Assembly: GCA_008933995.1 (NCBI GenBank)
Contig: WARS01000026.1
Span: 4,416,501 to 4,480,500, forward strand
DNA: 64,000 bases
Origin: Datnioides undecimradiatus
Lineage: Eukaryota > Chordata > Actinopteri > Lobotiformes > Datnioididae
Direction: 5' to 3'
Shown: positions 62,855-64,000 of the stretch, piece after piece
Position numbering within the stretch: position 1 is the first letter of the stretch
Layout of the letters: each line of letters opens with the position of its first letter
Made by a program: the position numbers and the translations under genes
The notes under the pieces: model-generated
The model's database searches: none
Seen by the model: the letters and a program-made list of their open reading frames with translations, nothing else
What the model was told of the DNA's origin: nothing

Positions 62855-64000
62855 CCACTCACCCTGAAGACTGAACCGTTTCCATCTCTCAGTCGGCTTT
62901 TTTTTTTGTCTCATTGAAGTGGTTGATCCCATCCTGGTACTCATACTCACCGCAGTCCACAAGTACACAATACCTGTAGATGGTGAAAATAGGCCACAGG
63001 CCATAATAATGGTTTATGTGAAGATGGTCTCATCTTTACTGACTTTATTGATAGTTAAAGTCTGTTCTTCTAGGTCATGACCACAAGGTGTCAGGCTTGA
63101 CCATAGCACTACTGGGAAGTCTCCAGTGCGCTCATGTTGAGAAGCCTCACAGTGTAACCTCCAATGAAGGCTTTCTCAGTCTTTTCTGAACCATTACTTA
63201 GGTTTTGGGCCTAAATTCTTATAATCCCTACAATTAAAGTATCTTGATAAGCGTTTGTCTCTTATATTCTATTTCCAAGAGCACTGATGAAGTGTCACAT
63301 GGATTATGTGTATTTTTTCTAAAAAAAAAAAAAAAAAAAGAAAACCAGCAAATGTCCACTGAGAAAATTTCCAGGAAACTAAATATCTACTATTTTGAAC
63401 AACCCAATATGGATCCCGAACCCAAAGCATGAGAAACTCCGGCATTGTGTCTGCAGCCCAAAATGTTTAGATTCCTGAAAGAATGAGATGAAGACTCTGG
63501 TGGAAAAAAACAAATATTTGATCCATTTGCTCTGTTGAAGAAGGTGTAGTAGCATGTTTGGGATGGTGAAGTAATATGGTATTCATAGGGAATGTGCTGG
63601 ATCCTTGGAGAAATATACACATACAAACACCTACCCTACAAGTCACTACTCTCTTCCGGCACTACCCCTGGGGAGGACAGGTATAAATGTTTGAGTCTAT
63701 ATTCGATATATGTTATCACTAAGAGAAGATAGCGAGTTCAGTGCAGGGATCATATAGCCGAGGGTCATGCTTACAGGGGTTGCAATGCTGTTCTCTCTGC
63801 TGCTGCTTGATAACTTGGTGCTGATTGTTACATTAATATTGCATTGATCCATGTTTTTTTTCTTACACACAGAGGCACAGAGAGCATCATCTAAAAGCTT
63901 TCTAACAGAGAGATCTTTGTTGCGTTAAGCGTTTTGTACCAGTGTTTCTGACCATTACAGAAAAACGTTACATTTAATTATATTTATAGTAAAGGACGTA
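62855..64000. other. Window end: 3' flank, no further gene seen
   Basis: Contains a poly(A) tract at about 63321-63339 and short unrelated open frames. Nothing else is supported. Confidence 0.5.

Overview
The window is vertebrate nuclear DNA, almost certainly from a ray-finned (teleost, probably percomorph) fish. The genes are split into short exons with GT-AG or AT-AC junctions, the introns carry GT/CA microsatellites, and two dispersed repeats look like common fish families. The order dip2b, tmprss12, scn8a matches the human 12q13 region. No prokaryotic feature, CRISPR array or convincing tRNA/rRNA gene was seen.

Layout: (1) 1-1721, + strand: the last seven coding exons of a DIP2 family gene (dip2b by synteny), then a long AT-rich 3' region. 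(2) 11417-6816, - strand: a complete five-exon secreted trypsin-like serine protease (tmprss12-like) with intact catalytic triad, a hydrophobic C-terminus, and a perfect CRE just upstream. (3) 16240-51443, + strand: a complete voltage-gated sodium channel alpha subunit gene, scn8a (Nav1.6; the teleost a/b copy cannot be decided here). All coding exons were found; the spliced product is 1956 aa, or 1967 aa with an alternative exon end. Exon phases and most exon lengths agree with the mammalian gene. The gene shows one U12-type AT-AC intron, one U2-type AT-AC intron before the inactivation-gate exon, mutually exclusive exons 5N/5A, two in-frame donors in the I-II linker, and a candidate stop-containing '18N' exon paired with a functional '18A' exon that has Rbfox-type GCATG motifs downstream. 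A 3' UTR of about 4.2 kb follows. (4) 59886-58716, - strand: a small preprohormone gene encoding one 29-residue glucagon-like peptide bounded by Lys-Arg sites; it looks like the non-mammalian glucagon-related peptide gene (gcgl/gcrp). (5) 61628-62854, + strand: a three-exon gene for a 160-aa protein I do not recognise.

A sodium channel gene beside a glucagon-family gene parallels the human chromosome 2 arrangement (GCG near SCN1A/2A/3A/9A), as expected from ancient whole-genome duplication of one ancestral block. Two REST/RE1-like elements are present: a nearly canonical one at 56942-56962 between scn8a and the glucagon-like gene, and one with a flipped half-site at 13981-14001 upstream of scn8a. 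They could help restrict this neuronal/endocrine block to its proper tissues. That role is inference from motif content.
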